Positions 1-10,000 of a DNA stretch of 32,136 bases are shown one piece after another; position 1 is the stretch's first letter, and each line of letters starts with the position of its first letter. Origin of the DNA: Planctomycetota bacterium (lineage in GTDB: Bacteria; Planctomycetota; Planctomycetia; Pirellulales; UBA7805); contig JAIOPX010000378.1 in the NCBI GenBank assembly GCA_021413705.1, forward strand, positions 1 through 32,136, read 5' to 3'. Both the position numbers and the translations under genes were made by a program. Under the pieces are notes generated by a model. The model saw only the letters and a list, made by a program, of their open reading frames with translations. It was not told where the DNA came from and did not search any database.

Positions 1-1750
1 TCACCGACATCCCGGACGGGATCATCGGGAGTACGTGCTGCACGTAAGGCGTTTCCACGTCGAGGACGTACGGGCCCTTGGAATTGATCATTTTTTCCAG
101 TGCTGGCACGAGATCTTCCTTGCGGCTGACCGTCGCCGCGCCGCAGCCGAAGCCTTTGGCGATCGAAACGAAATCGGGATAACGCTCGGTGGCAAAATTG
201 CCCTGGCCTTTCCCGGTCGCTTCCGCGTGGTGGATCGGGCCGAGATAGGTATGCGCCCGATTGCCATCCATGAAGCGGTCTTCCCACTGCACGACCATGC
301 CCAGGTGCTGGTTGTTCAGCAGCAATACCTTGACCGGCAACTCCTCGCAACAGGCTGTTGCCAATTCCTGGACATTCATCAAGAAGCTGCCGTCGCCGTC
401 GATATCGACCACGAGCTTATTGGGAAACGCGGCCTGCGCGCCCAGTGCCGCCGGCAGTCCAAAACCCATCGTCCCCAGGCCGCTGGAGGACTCGAACGTG
501 CGCGGATGTTGGAACCGATAGAACTGAGCGGCCCACATCTGATGCTGGCCCACCCCGACGGTGATAATCGTGTCGCGGTCCTGCGTCAGTCGCGAGAGTT
601 CGGCGATGGCGTGCTGCGCCAGGATGCCGGGAAACTGCCGATCGTACTTAAAGGGCTCTTCTTTCTTCCACTTGGCGCATTGCTTCTGCCACGCTTCGAT
701 GTCCTCGGGGGCTTCGACGATGCGACACAGCTCAGCCAAAAACGGCTTCACATCGCTGCAGATCGGCACATGTGCCACCTTGTTCTTATTCAATTCCGAG
801 GCGTCGATATCGACATGGATGATCTTGGCGTGCTTGGCGAACTCCGAGAGCTTGCCGGTGACGCGGTCGTCGAACCGGACGCCCAGCGCCAGCACGAGGT
901 CGGCCTCGTTGATTGCGTAATTGGCATACACGCTACCGTGCATTCCGAGCATGTCGAGCGACAGTGGATCGTCGTTGGGAAACGCGCCGAGCCCCATGAC
1001 CGTCATGGTCACGGGGATACCCGTTTCGTGAGCCAACTCGCGCAGTTCGTCGCTGGCATTGCCTGAAATGATGCCGCCGCCGGCGTAGATGATCGGACGC
1101 CGGGCCAGCTTGATGGCCGCGGCCACTTGACGCACTTGTTCCGGCTTGGCAACCGGGCGGGACGCGCGATAGCCGGGCAGATTCAGCGGCGCGTCCCAGT
1201 CGGGCACGAGCCGCGCTTCCTGCACGTCCTTCGGCACATCGACCAAAACCGGGCCGGGTCGGCCAGTGGTGGCAATGTGAAACGCTTCCTTCATCACGCG
1301 AGCCAGGTCTTCGACCTTCGTTACCAAATAGTGGTGCTTGGTGATGCCGCGGCAAACCTCGACGATCGGCGTTTCCTGAAACGCATCGGTGCCGATGACG
1401 TTGGTTTTGACCTGCCCCGTGATGGCGATCAAGGGAATACTGTCGAGCTTGGCGTCGGCGATCGCGGTCACCAGGTTCGTGGCCCCGGGACCGCTGGTTG
1501 CCATGCACACGCCCGGCTTGCCGCTCGCCCTGGCATAGCCTTGGGCGGCGAAAGATCCCCCCTGTTCGTGGCGCGGGAGAATGGTGCGCAGGCGATCGCG
1601 ATAGCGGGTCAGCGCCTGATGCAGCGGCATGCTGGCCCCGCCAGGGTAGGCAAAGATTACCTCGACCCCATGCCGGACCAGTGACTCCACCAGGATGTCA
1701 GCCCCCAGCATCATTCGCGTATCGGTCGAAGTTTTCGTCGTCGTAGCCAT
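1..1750 (-). CDS. ilvB: Acetolactate synthase large subunit, 3' end cut by the window edge
   Basis: This thiamine-diphosphate enzyme condenses pyruvate with pyruvate or 2-oxobutyrate, the first common step of branched-chain amino acid synthesis, in the cytoplasm. Translation from the ATG at 1750 gives 583 residues with no stop before the window edge. The usual length is about 585-600, so only a short C-terminal tail is missing. Visible landmarks are FAYPGG near residue 33, the catalytic glutamate in RHEQGG (E62), TSGPGATN, the central FAD/TPP-domain segment [10 protein letters not shown], and the cofactor motif GDGSFLMN near residue 448. GGAAG sits about 5 nt before the ATG and supports this start. 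The gene would continue leftward, where a small regulatory subunit (ilvN) may lie; it is not visible here. A GC-rich palindrome precedes the gene. A catabolic acetolactate synthase is possible but less likely, given the anabolic FAD-type central segment. Confidence 0.95.
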   Translation of the reverse strand, partial: MATTTKTSTDTRMMLGADILVESLVRHGVEVIFAYPGGASMPLHQALTRYRDRLRTILPRHEQGGSFAAQGYARASGKPGVCMATSGPGATNLVTAIADAKLDSIPLIAITGQVKTNVIGTDAFQETPIVEVCRGITKHHYLVTKVEDLARVMKEAFHIATTGRPGPVLVDVPKDVQEARLVPDWDAPLNLPGYRASRPVAKPEQVRQVAAAIKLARRPIIYAGGGIISGNASDELRELAHETGIPVTMTVMGLGAFPNDDPLSLDMLGMHGSVYANYAINEADLVLALGVRFDDRVTGKLSEFAKHAKIIHVDIDASELNKNKVAHVPICSDVKPFLAELCRIVEAPEDIEAWQKQCAKWKKEEPFKYDRQFPGILAQHAIAELSRLTQDRDTIITVGVGQHQMWAAQFYRFQHPRTFESSSGLGTMGFGLPAALGAQAAFPNKLVVDIDGDGSFLMNVQELATACCEELPVKVLLLNNQHLGMVVQWEDRFMDGNRAHTYLGPIHHAEATGKGQGNFATERYPDFVSIAKGFGCGAATVSRKEDLVPALEKMINSKGPYVLDVETPYVQHVLPMIPSGMSV

Positions 1751-1765
1751 ATCGCTTCCGTTGAG

Positions 1766-1804
1766 GCGAGGGCGGGGATCCCGGCGCGCCGGGATCGGCC
1801 TCGC
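1766..1804 (-). promoter_or_regulatory. Palindrome in the ilvB leader
   Basis: Bases 1777-1796 form a perfect 20-bp palindrome around CCGGCGCGCCGG. Outer arms 1766-1771 and 1799-1804 (GCGAGG / CCTCGC) add six pairs, separated from the core by 5 nt and 2 nt. The structure starts 16 nt upstream of the ilvB ATG, so it would lie in the leader if transcription starts farther upstream. It could be an attenuator-like structure, an operator or a dispersed repeat. The 12-bp core CCGGCGCGCCGG recurs at 23207-23218 in gene-free DNA, which favours a repeat. Confidence 0.45.
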
Positions 1805-1960
1805 ATTTTCGAGTGAGTGGCCGCGGAGACATCTCGCGCGGCAAACACTCTAGCTTACGCCACTCTGGCCTAACGATCAACGCCTGCTTTTGGCTTCATC
1901 CAGCCACAAAACTAGCTCGCCACCCCGTGCTTTTCCGGCTCTTTCGAGGAGGAGGAAGAA

Positions 1961-2725
1961 CTAGGGTGCCAGCACTTCTGCGTCCGCCAATTCCGGCTTC
2001 CAGCGTCGGCCAGCCAGGGTGGGCTCAAAATTGTCATGGCCGCCGAGACGGGCAATCTGCCTCATGACGTGCAAGATCAATTCCGCTTGCAAAGCGGGCG
2101 TCAGAGGCTGGTCGAAATAGGGAGACAGGTCGATCGGTCGGCCGACGGTCAGGCGAACGTTCGCCGACATGAGAAAGCAGCCCCAGACTGTGCCATCGTA
2201 AGGGGCACCCTCTATATAGCAGGGGACGATCGGCACCCTGGCTTTCAGCGCCACCAGGATCGCGCCGGGACGGGCGGGGAGCAGCACGGCCGGCGTATCG
2301 TTGATTCGCCCCTCCGGCAACATACCCACCAGGTGCCCCTCGGCAGCGTAGCGAATGGCTGCTCGCGTCGATGCGGTGTCCACCCCTCCGCGGCGCGTAG
2401 GGATAGCCTGCATGAAACGGAGTAGCCAACCTGCCAGTGGCACTGGAAAATACTCGGCGGCCACCATCCAGTGAACCATGCGTTCGCTGGCCAGTTGGAT
2501 GAACCAGGGGTCGATCGATGCGCGGTGATTGCAGACGATCACGCCACCCTGGCTTAGGGGCAAGTCCACATGGCCACGCACTTCAGTGCGCCACAGTATT
2601 CGCGTTATTACCCGGTTGATAAAATACAATCCGGTTTGGACTGGGCCGTAGATGCTGCGTCGCAGCGTCGTGACAATCCAGATGACCAAGGCGAGCAGCA
2701 ATGCGGCCAGTACAATCAGGGTCAT
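1961..2725 (-). CDS. 1-acyl-sn-glycerol-3-phosphate acyltransferase-like protein (PlsC family)
   Basis: This is a predicted membrane acyltransferase that adds an acyl chain to lysophosphatidic acid or a related lysolipid during phospholipid synthesis. From the ATG at 2725 it has 254 residues. An N-terminal hydrophobic helix (residues 1-20) anchors it. The HX4D catalytic motif is in NHRASIDPW (H67, D72), and the substrate-phosphate motif appears as LPEGRIN (E138) in place of the canonical EGTR. PCYIEGAP further on resembles the family's later conserved block. The open frame extends upstream to a GTG at 2944, but that extension has no recognisable family sequence and would overlap the divergent phosphoesterase gene, so I prefer 2725. 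The exact acyl acceptor cannot be read from sequence. Confidence 0.85.
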   Translation of the reverse strand: MTLIVLAALLLALVIWIVTTLRRSIYGPVQTGLYFINRVITRILWRTEVRGHVDLPLSQGGVIVCNHRASIDPWFIQLASERMVHWMVAAEYFPVPLAGWLLRFMQAIPTRRGGVDTASTRAAIRYAAEGHLVGMLPEGRINDTPAVLLPARPGAILVALKARVPIVPCYIEGAPYDGTVWGCFLMSANVRLTVGRPIDLSPYFDQPLTPALQAELILHVMRQIARLGGHDNFEPTLAGRRWKPELADAEVLAP

Positions 2726-2789
2726 GAGTCGATCGTTGGCCTGCACGCGGGAATCGTCCTGGGAGTCGGTGGCGAGAGGGAAAGGTCGA

Positions 2790-3317
2790 ATGTTGACAGC
2801 CAGCGGGGAAAAGTCAAGTGGCACGGGAAAACTCGGCGTTATCAGCGACACGCATGGGCAGACGGAATTTCTCCTGCCGGCGATCGAGATTCTCGCGTCG
2901 CAGCAGGTTGATGTGGTGCTGCACTGCGGTGATATCGGTTCCACGCAGATCGTGCGATTGCTCTCGCGCTGGCCGACCCACTATGTCCTGGGTAACTGCG
3001 ACTACGACCGGGATGCGCCGAAGCTGACGGCGGCGATGGAGGGATTGGGGCATACGTTGCACGGCCGCTTTGCCGACCTGACGCTGGGAGGCCGGCGTAT
3101 TGCGCTGCTGCATGGCGACGACACGCAACGGCTGTTGGAGGTGGTCGAAGAAGGAGAGTTCGATCTGGTCTGCTCGGGGCACACGCATGTGGCAGCCTGT
3201 CAGCGCCGCGGCCGGACGGTGGTACTCAATCCCGGCGCGCTGTTTCGAGCCAATCCGCACACGATCGCCATCGTGGATTTGGCGGATATGAAGGTGACAC
3301 CGATGGTGGTGTCATAG
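2790..3317 (+). CDS. Metallophosphoesterase, YfcE/MJ0936 type
   Basis: This is a cytoplasmic calcineurin-like phosphodiesterase that would bind two metal ions. From the ATG at 2790 it has 175 residues, the usual size for the family. All metal-binding blocks are present in order: SDTHG (D20, H22), HCGDIG (D48), GNCD (N69, D71), LLHGDD (H108) and SGHTH (H131, H133), with LNPGA after them. The frame is open back to an ATG at 2652, but the added residues do not resemble the family and would run over the divergent acyltransferase start. A GAGAGGGA stretch just upstream can serve as ribosome binding site. The real substrate is unknown for most members; cyclic nucleotide or model phosphodiester hydrolysis has been reported in the family. 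Confidence 0.88.
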   Translation: MLTASGEKSSGTGKLGVISDTHGQTEFLLPAIEILASQQVDVVLHCGDIGSTQIVRLLSRWPTHYVLGNCDYDRDAPKLTAAMEGLGHTLHGRFADLTLGGRRIALLHGDDTQRLLEVVEEGEFDLVCSGHTHVAACQRRGRTVVLNPGALFRANPHTIAIVDLADMKVTPMVVS

Positions 3318-3324
3318 TATCCAG

Positions 3325-3365
3325 CACGCTGAAGCGTGATGATTCGCCTCACGCGGAGCGTGAGG
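3325..3365. repeat. Pair of perfect hairpins between convergent genes
   Basis: Two perfect hairpins stand side by side in the 55-nt gap between the convergent phosphoesterase and rimI genes. The first is CACGCT-GA-AGCGTG (3325-3338). The second is CCTCACGC-GGA-GCGTGAGG (3347-3365). Neither has a clear U tract. They could act as a bidirectional terminator, or be members of the short palindromic repeat families seen elsewhere in this window. Confidence 0.5.
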
Positions 3366-3372
3366 AGTACTA

Positions 3373-3888
3373 TCAGCCAGCCAATCGCGTGATGCGGTTC
3401 AACGGCAGAGTCATCTCTTCCTCAACGTGATGATATTCCATCACGTAGGCATCCTCGGGCGTGTCGTCGTAATACTCGCGCATTACGTTCACGGCTCGGA
3501 ACCCACTGTTGCGAAAGAAAAGCTGCGCGGCGAGGTTCGTCTCGCGGACTTCCAACTGCACCCGGCTGCGCCGTTGGGAAGAGAGTTTGCTCAGCAGCTT
3601 GGCCACCATCTGATAGCCGATGCCATGCCGCCGCATCGATTCGGACACGGCGAAATTGAGAATGTGCAGCCGCGTTTTATGAAGTTCGTAAATCATGAAA
3701 CCCACGACTTGGTCGTCGTGCTCGGCCACCATGCCGATGCAGTTGCGCTGCCGCAGACAGCGAATGAAGTCCTCTTCGAACCAGGGAAACTCAAAGCTGG
3801 TGTTCTCGATGGCCAGAACTTCGGCCATGTCGCGCCGAATCATCCAGCGAATGTGAACGGCCACGTCCTGCTTCTGTATGGGATTCAT
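3373..3888 (-). CDS. rimI: Ribosomal protein S18 alanine N-acetyltransferase-like GNAT protein
   Basis: This is a GNAT-fold acetyltransferase predicted to transfer acetyl from acetyl-CoA to an N-terminal alpha-amino group, in E. coli that of ribosomal protein S18. It has 171 residues from the ATG at 3888. AAGGAGG lies 9 nt upstream and fixes this start over a TTG at 3933. The acetyl-CoA loop is RRHGIG (residues 86-91), followed by the RimI-like run LEVRETN and then AQLFFRNSGF (112-130). The IENTSFEFPW segment near residue 27 also matches the RimI N-terminal region. A C-terminal tail of about 20 residues goes beyond the core. The gene lies downstream of the giant exported genes on the same strand, with a hairpin between them, so it is probably transcribed separately. 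The true protein target is inferred from family only. Confidence 0.8.
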   Translation of the reverse strand: MNPIQKQDVAVHIRWMIRRDMAEVLAIENTSFEFPWFEEDFIRCLRQRNCIGMVAEHDDQVVGFMIYELHKTRLHILNFAVSESMRRHGIGYQMVAKLLSKLSSQRRSRVQLEVRETNLAAQLFFRNSGFRAVNVMREYYDDTPEDAYVMEYHHVEEEMTLPLNRITRLAG

Positions 3889-4032
3889 TCTCTGGGGCCT
3901 CCTTCCATGTCGGCCAAAATTATCGCCGGTCAATTGTTGATTGGTCCAGCGCTGTCAGGGTCGCGTAACGGTATCACAACGCTGCGAATGTGCCAAGCCG
4001 AAATGCTGCCGATGCGGCGCACGAAAAGAACA

Positions 4033-4048
4033 GGGGGCTCACGCCCCC
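4033..4048 (-). terminator. Stem-loop holding the stop codon of the 2265-residue gene
   Basis: On the minus strand GGGGGC-GTGA-GCCCCC forms a 6-bp all-GC stem with a 4-nt loop, followed by a T-rich stretch (TGTTCTTTTCGT). The TGA stop of the upstream giant gene (4039-4041) sits in the loop. The arrangement is consistent with intrinsic termination right at the end of the reading frame. The short GC palindrome could also be a repeat that happened to supply the last codons. Confidence 0.45.
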
Positions 4049-7000
4049 CGCTCGCCTGATTTCCGCTCCCCAAGGCGCCAGGCAGCCACCAAGGCCAGGA
4101 CTGCTAGCATCAGTCCCCACAGACCGGGAGACAGCAGAAACCAGGCCAGGAGCCCGGCCAATGCCGCCAGTGCGTAGCGTCCGCGCCAAGCCCAGACAGC
4201 AAACTGCGGACTGAAACGGGGCCATAACAGCATGCCTATCGCGCCGCACAACAGGGCAGAGAGAAGGAGTCGCGTGGTCAAATCGCTGGAAACGACGGAC
4301 TTCTTTTCTATCCGCAGTTCCGGCAGCGGCCCGGCAGCGGTCAGGCGCAGCGGCGTGGGGTTTCCCTCGGGACGCGACCACCGCCACAGTGCGGTCCCGG
4401 GCTGCGCGGGCACAGCTGCATGGACCGCGCGATCCAACACGTCGAGCGCATGCAAGCGCTGGGCAATTTGCTCTTGCTGCCGTCGATGGTCGTGCAATCG
4501 TGCGGCTAGGGCTTCGGCATCCGCCGCGGATACGGGACGATTTCGTCCGATGTCGCGCGAGGTGTCATGCATGTCGAACGCCCAGGGCTCAAACCAGCGG
4601 GCGAGAATCTCCGCCGATTCGTCGGCGCTGGCTTCACCCAGCATGGTGCTGATGCTTTCGAGTCGCTGCCATTGCTGGCCCAACGCGCTGGCCGGCGTTC
4701 CGGTCGAGGGCTTGGCCGCCAGCGAAGCTCCGCGGGGAGCGTACACCGTCCAAAGAGTTTGGATCACTTCCATCGGGCCGCCGCGCGCCGCGATCCACGG
4801 CACCGATAAGAGTTGGCCCCGCTGTTGGGCGACTGCCCCTTGGAACAGAACCTCAACCCTCTGTGGCAATTGGTTCGATATCAGGTTCATTTCCCAGTGG
4901 TTCTCTTCCAAGGGCGTGAGCGCCGTGGGGAGTGAACCCACCGAGACCCGAATCGGCCGCACGCCCGCTGGCAGGACCAGAATGCACTGCCCCAGTCCGG
5001 CGGGCTCCAGATCGAACGTGACCACTCCGGTTCCCATCCCGGCATCGTCCAGCGTAAGCCGCACGTCGGCCAGACGGATTCGCGGAGCACGCTCGATCTT
5101 CTCCACGGAGGCCAAGGCGGCCTGGAATCGGGGTCCCGCGACGCGATAAGTGCTGACGGACTGCGTTGCCACCGGCGGTGAATCGCCATCGTGCGGCAGC
5201 TCTTGCCGCTCCAGACCGCGGAGTTCCCACTCGACGCGCTCTTGCTCGACCTGCTTGGGCAGCACGACATACTGAGCCACCTGCGCCACCTCGATGGGCT
5301 CCACCAGGGGAGCCGTCACACGCTGCCCGGAAGCAAATACCAGCGAGCCCGAGACGGTCAGCCGCAGCCGATCCCGCACTGCTTCGCGCGGGCGAATGAC
5401 AAGCTGCCGTTGCCGTTGGCCAGGAACCTCCACGATGGTGAAAGGTTCCTCGGGTGAGATCGAAAGCGGTCCGCGCAGGGAGGCCGGCAACAAGAATCGG
5501 ATCGTGTCCACGGCCCCATCGCGAACGTGCAATCGGAAGTCGATCGTTGCCTGCCAGACGCCATCCTTGCGCGAGAGAGTCAAAATCTGCGTTGCTTCGC
5601 TATGCGGCGGTGCGGGACGAATCTTGAAAATGGTCGCAGCCTGGAGATTGACCAGACGATAGGTTCCCAGCGGACGCCCGAACCAGCGAGGAACCCTGTC
5701 TGCCAATCGCAGCAGCTCCGTGGTCGGTTCGCTGAGTTCATGCACGGCTTCAGCGTCCACAGGCTGCACATCCACGCCAGGGCGGCGATAGACGGCCAGG
5801 TCTAAACTCTGCTGCCGGCAATCTTCAAGCTGAAATTGCGGCGCCGGAACTCGGGACTCCGCCAGCGGCCAGTTTCCACGCACTGCCAACCGCTGACTAC
5901 CCGTGACCGGTTGCGCGAGAAAAATCGTCAGGACTCCGTCCAATTGCGACCAATGCTCGACGCAATCCTCGCCGTCCGGTTCCTGCGTAAGTTCGGCTCG
6001 GGTGACGACCACTCCCTTCGGCACGCGGAGCCGATACTGAAAACGAGATCCGGCAGTCGTTTCCAAGAGCGCCACATAGCGGAACTCGGCTGAGTTTGCC
6101 GAGAGACTCAAAGCCAGAGTTTGCTCCGCCGTCGTCTGGGGAGCGTGAGGCTCGGTGGTGATGCTCCACGACGAGTCACCGCGCGGCAGTCGATAGACCA
6201 GGTCGGGTACGACGCGGCCAATCGGCCACTGCGTGGCGAGTTCCGCGGGTGTAGCCACCACCAACTCGCCAGACCGGGGAGTCTCGAACGCCAGGGACTT
6301 GTCCACAACCACGGCCAGCCAACTGCGGACGGCGCCCGTGTTGATGGGCGTCACGCGCGGCAGGCGGAGCCGTCCCAGGCCGGAGGCGTCCAGCCACAAC
6401 AATGCCAGCGAAACTTCTTCATCCGCGGCGAAACCGTGAGCCGACTCCAATTCGATGGTCTGAGGGACGCCGGGCAGAACACGAGCTTCGATGGCGCCGG
6501 CCGAGGAACTCTTGGCGCTTAAGAAGCGGAGGCTGGGGTCCACCTGAACTTGAATCTTCTGCCTCCGGCCTTCAAATCCCTGCGGCTTGATTCGTGCGTC
6601 GAGCGTCACGGATCCTGGAGCAATTTTGAGCCACAGCAACTGCTCGACACGAACATCCGCTTCGGCTTGAGCCTGCGCTTGCGGCCAACGAACGGCCAGT
6701 TTGTTTGCACCGCCGAGTTGAGCGGTCAACCTGGGAGGATCCGATGTGACATGGACGGCCCCCAACGCCGTAGGAATCTCGATCGCCGGCGCGGATGATG
6801 GAAGCGAAAGATCGAGAGAGGCCATGGGAAGCGCCGCCGTGGAGATTTCGATGCCGGCCGGATCGGTTTCCGGCGATAGTGGTTTGAGCATCAACTCGAT
6901 GCGATGCTGGCCTGCCTCAGCCACGTCGATCAATAATCCTTGCCCACGCTGATCCCATACCGGCTCGATCGTTCGTCCATCGAGCGTCGCGCCGGACGGC

Positions 7001-10000
7001 AACAGGGATACGGAGTCGCGTCCCAACGAAAATCGGATCTGAGTCTGCCGTCCGAACACTTCAACATCGTAGCTGGCTTTCAACTCGCTCATTTGCAATC
7101 GCGTCTGTGCTACATTCCACTCCATCCGGCCGCGGTATTGCACGCCGGTCGTCAGCCAGTCCCGGCGCGTCGGGGTTCGTTTGGCCGCTCGTTCGCTCAG
7201 CGCCCGGTAGAATTCCAGAGGAACGTACCAGGTGTCGCCGCTCGGTTTGCGATCTTTGTCGATCGGCACCAGGATCGTGTAGACCCCGGCGTCCTTGCGC
7301 TGGGCTGGTTGCGGATCGTCTGCCTGGAGCACTACATGCGGCAAAGACACCAGCAAGCCCACCAACCACAGCAACAACCCGCGCCGGACTGAAGAGCCGG
7401 CGGCGGAAGGCTTTTGCACTCGGGCTTGTGAATCGACGGCCAGTTGAGTGAGTGTACTGGGAATCGCTCCCTGGGATGTTGGTTTCCACGATTCGCTTGA
7501 TGGGTGTTCGACGATCGCGGTTTGCCAGCGCGGTCCACCGGGAACCAGCGCGGTCATGAGGGCAGCGGTCGCCACACCCATAAACACGATCGTCAGCGCG
7601 GGCGCTACCAGCGCTGGCGCCACCAGCGCCGCGAGAGCCAACGAGCCCAACAACAGACTCCAGCCGCGCACACTGCGAGGAAAAAGCCACCACAGTCCAA
7701 ATGCCGTAAGCAGAAAGATTGACCAACCGGCCGCAATCCACAGCGGCTCGCGTATCACAACAACCACCGGTGCCCTGGCTCCTCCAAGCGAGATGCGATT
7801 GGCGGTCCAACCGGTCCAGGAGCGATCAGCCTGTCCCCCGCTGGTGTCAGATGGCCAAGGCAATGGCGCATCCACGGTCTGGCGAATCGGTTGCTGCTGC
7901 TCCCCCGAAGTCTGAGCAGGACCGACGAGCCCTTGCCAATCGGCGGCACGTAGCGGATTGAAGACAGGCTCTCCCGAGCGACGAGCCAGCGGTCCCGCCA
8001 AACGGGATAGCCAACTTGAGGTGGAACCGTCTGCGGCCCCCAGGTCACTGCCCCTCAGGTCATTGCCGAGGATGCGATAGCCTGGAGGAGTCCAGGCGGT
8101 CCCCTCCCAACTCAGGACGTCGATATCCAACGTCGGCAGCACCGGAGTCAATCGCGCCCAAGACCCCCATTCGGAACCGAGCGACACATAATCCAATCCG
8201 ATGGTCAGAAATCGCCGCTCAGCAGCCAGCTCGACGAGCGCTCCCTGCCGGCTTTCTCCCCCATCGCGACGAACGGCAACGCCATCAACGGTCACTTGCT
8301 CGAGAGAGGCTCCCGGCGGAAGATCGACGCGAATCTGTCGGCGGCCTCGATTCTCCAAATGCATCACCACATGATGAACTGCTCGGCCGTCCGCGTTGCA
8401 GCGGACTTCATAGCTCGCCTTCCAAGCGACGGCGCCGGGCGACAGGGTGCCTGGTTTCGGTCGTGTCAGCAGCAGCATCGATTGCGGCAACACTGCGTCC
8501 CGATCCGGGTCGTAGCGATATGACGCACAGGCCGTGTTGAGCCGCTCCGGCGCCGCGCTTTCCGTCGGAATCGGCAACAGTCGCAGGTTATCGACTTGCA
8601 GCGGTTCACCCGCCTCACTGCGAACGGTGATCATGCCATGTTGCTCGGACACCGGTGAAACGGCCATCAGCGTAGCTTCGGCGGCGCCTTGAAGCGGCAA
8701 GGTGCGCCGCGCAAGCAGCGAAAAAGGAGCCGTATGGGTACTATCCAACACAATCTCCCAGGTCTCACCGCTGGAATAACCCGCTTCGCGCTGCTGAACG
8801 TCGGTCAGCCGGCGCGGCGCCAGACGAGCCGCTTCATCACCCACTAACGACCATTGAAAGGGCTGAGAACGGACTTGGGTAACATGAACCAGCAACCGAT
8901 CCAATCCGCCGGAATCAGGGCGGCAGGCAATGCGGGCCGATTCCTCGAGCAGTCCGTCGCGAACATGAAGGGTTACATGGATGTCGGCCGCGTGTTCGGC
9001 CGCTTGACGAACTAGAGAGAGCTGCAAGCGGCCGGCGCCATGGTCATCGCGCCCCTGGTCAGCACGGTAAAGCAGCTCGGGCGATTTGGAGCCAAAGCGC
9101 GCCACGGTGAGCGGATCTAACTTGGTAATGTCGAGCCGTGTGAGATCCTCATCACCGCGCACTTGAAGCTGGTGGGGCTTGGTAGCGCTCAGCCCGAACC
9201 ATCGTTGCTGTCGGGCCGCGCCCTCCACCGTAAGCATCTGCAACGTCGTGTGAGGAATCGCGCCAGCCAGCGCCGATTCGGCCAATCGTCCGCTGACCGA
9301 AATGCGCAAGGGCCGTTTGGGAGTGACCGCGCGAGAAAAACGAACCTGCAAATAGGTCTGTCCGCCGCGCTTGGCGGTGGTCCAATGCTCCAGGCCGCCG
9401 ACAGGTTCCGACTCGACCTGTTCAATCTGCCAATGCGGCATGACGAGTGCGCTGAGCCCAAAACACTCAGACTCGGTTACTTCGCAATCGGCAACCCAGC
9501 GGCCCCGGGTTTCGCGCGGCGTAAGCTCGAGCGAAGTGGCGGAGGCGATCGACAGCAGCGGTTCCGGCCGATCGACTCGAACCTCGATCCGGGCATCGGG
9601 AGTAAAGCATTGCAGCGAGAGCGATTGGCCCGCGGCGCCGGCCAACGGCTCGATCTTCGATTGCCGGCAACCTGTCAAAGCCAGTTCTTGGAGCGACAAG
9701 GGGCGCGGAACCAGGAGCGTGACGGAGGCATCCTGCCAGAACACATCCCGCGGGCTGAGTGTCGGAAGCGTCAGCCGCTCCCCCAATCGAAGCGGCGCTA
9801 CAGCTCGCAAGTGGACTACCCGTGAGCCTCCCGAGAGAGGTTCGGGAAACTCCAAGGACACCTGTTCCGGCAGATTGGCTCGCGATGGACGCCGCGACCA
9901 GGTGAGGGCGACATCTCCCATCCGGGCATCGAGCAAATGCAGACCGGCTCCGAGTTCCACGTCCAGATGATCCAGCGGACGTACACCAAGATCAAGCGTC

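Noticed and set aside
35-1066. Plus-strand 343-residue frame across ilvB
   Set aside because: It is a shadow of the minus-strand acetolactate synthase, which has all expected motifs.
2725-2944. N-terminal extension of the PlsC-type acyltransferase from GTG 2944
   Set aside because: The extra 73 residues lack family features and would overlap the divergent phosphoesterase gene.
7320-7400. Possible separate start for the second half of the 2265-residue protein
   Set aside because: The codon before the internal signal-like helix is GTC and no stop separates the halves, so one continuous gene is the simplest reading.
7061-7810. Minus-strand 249-residue frame inside the giant gene
   Set aside because: It is a different frame of the same strand as the 2265-residue gene, without a signature of its own.
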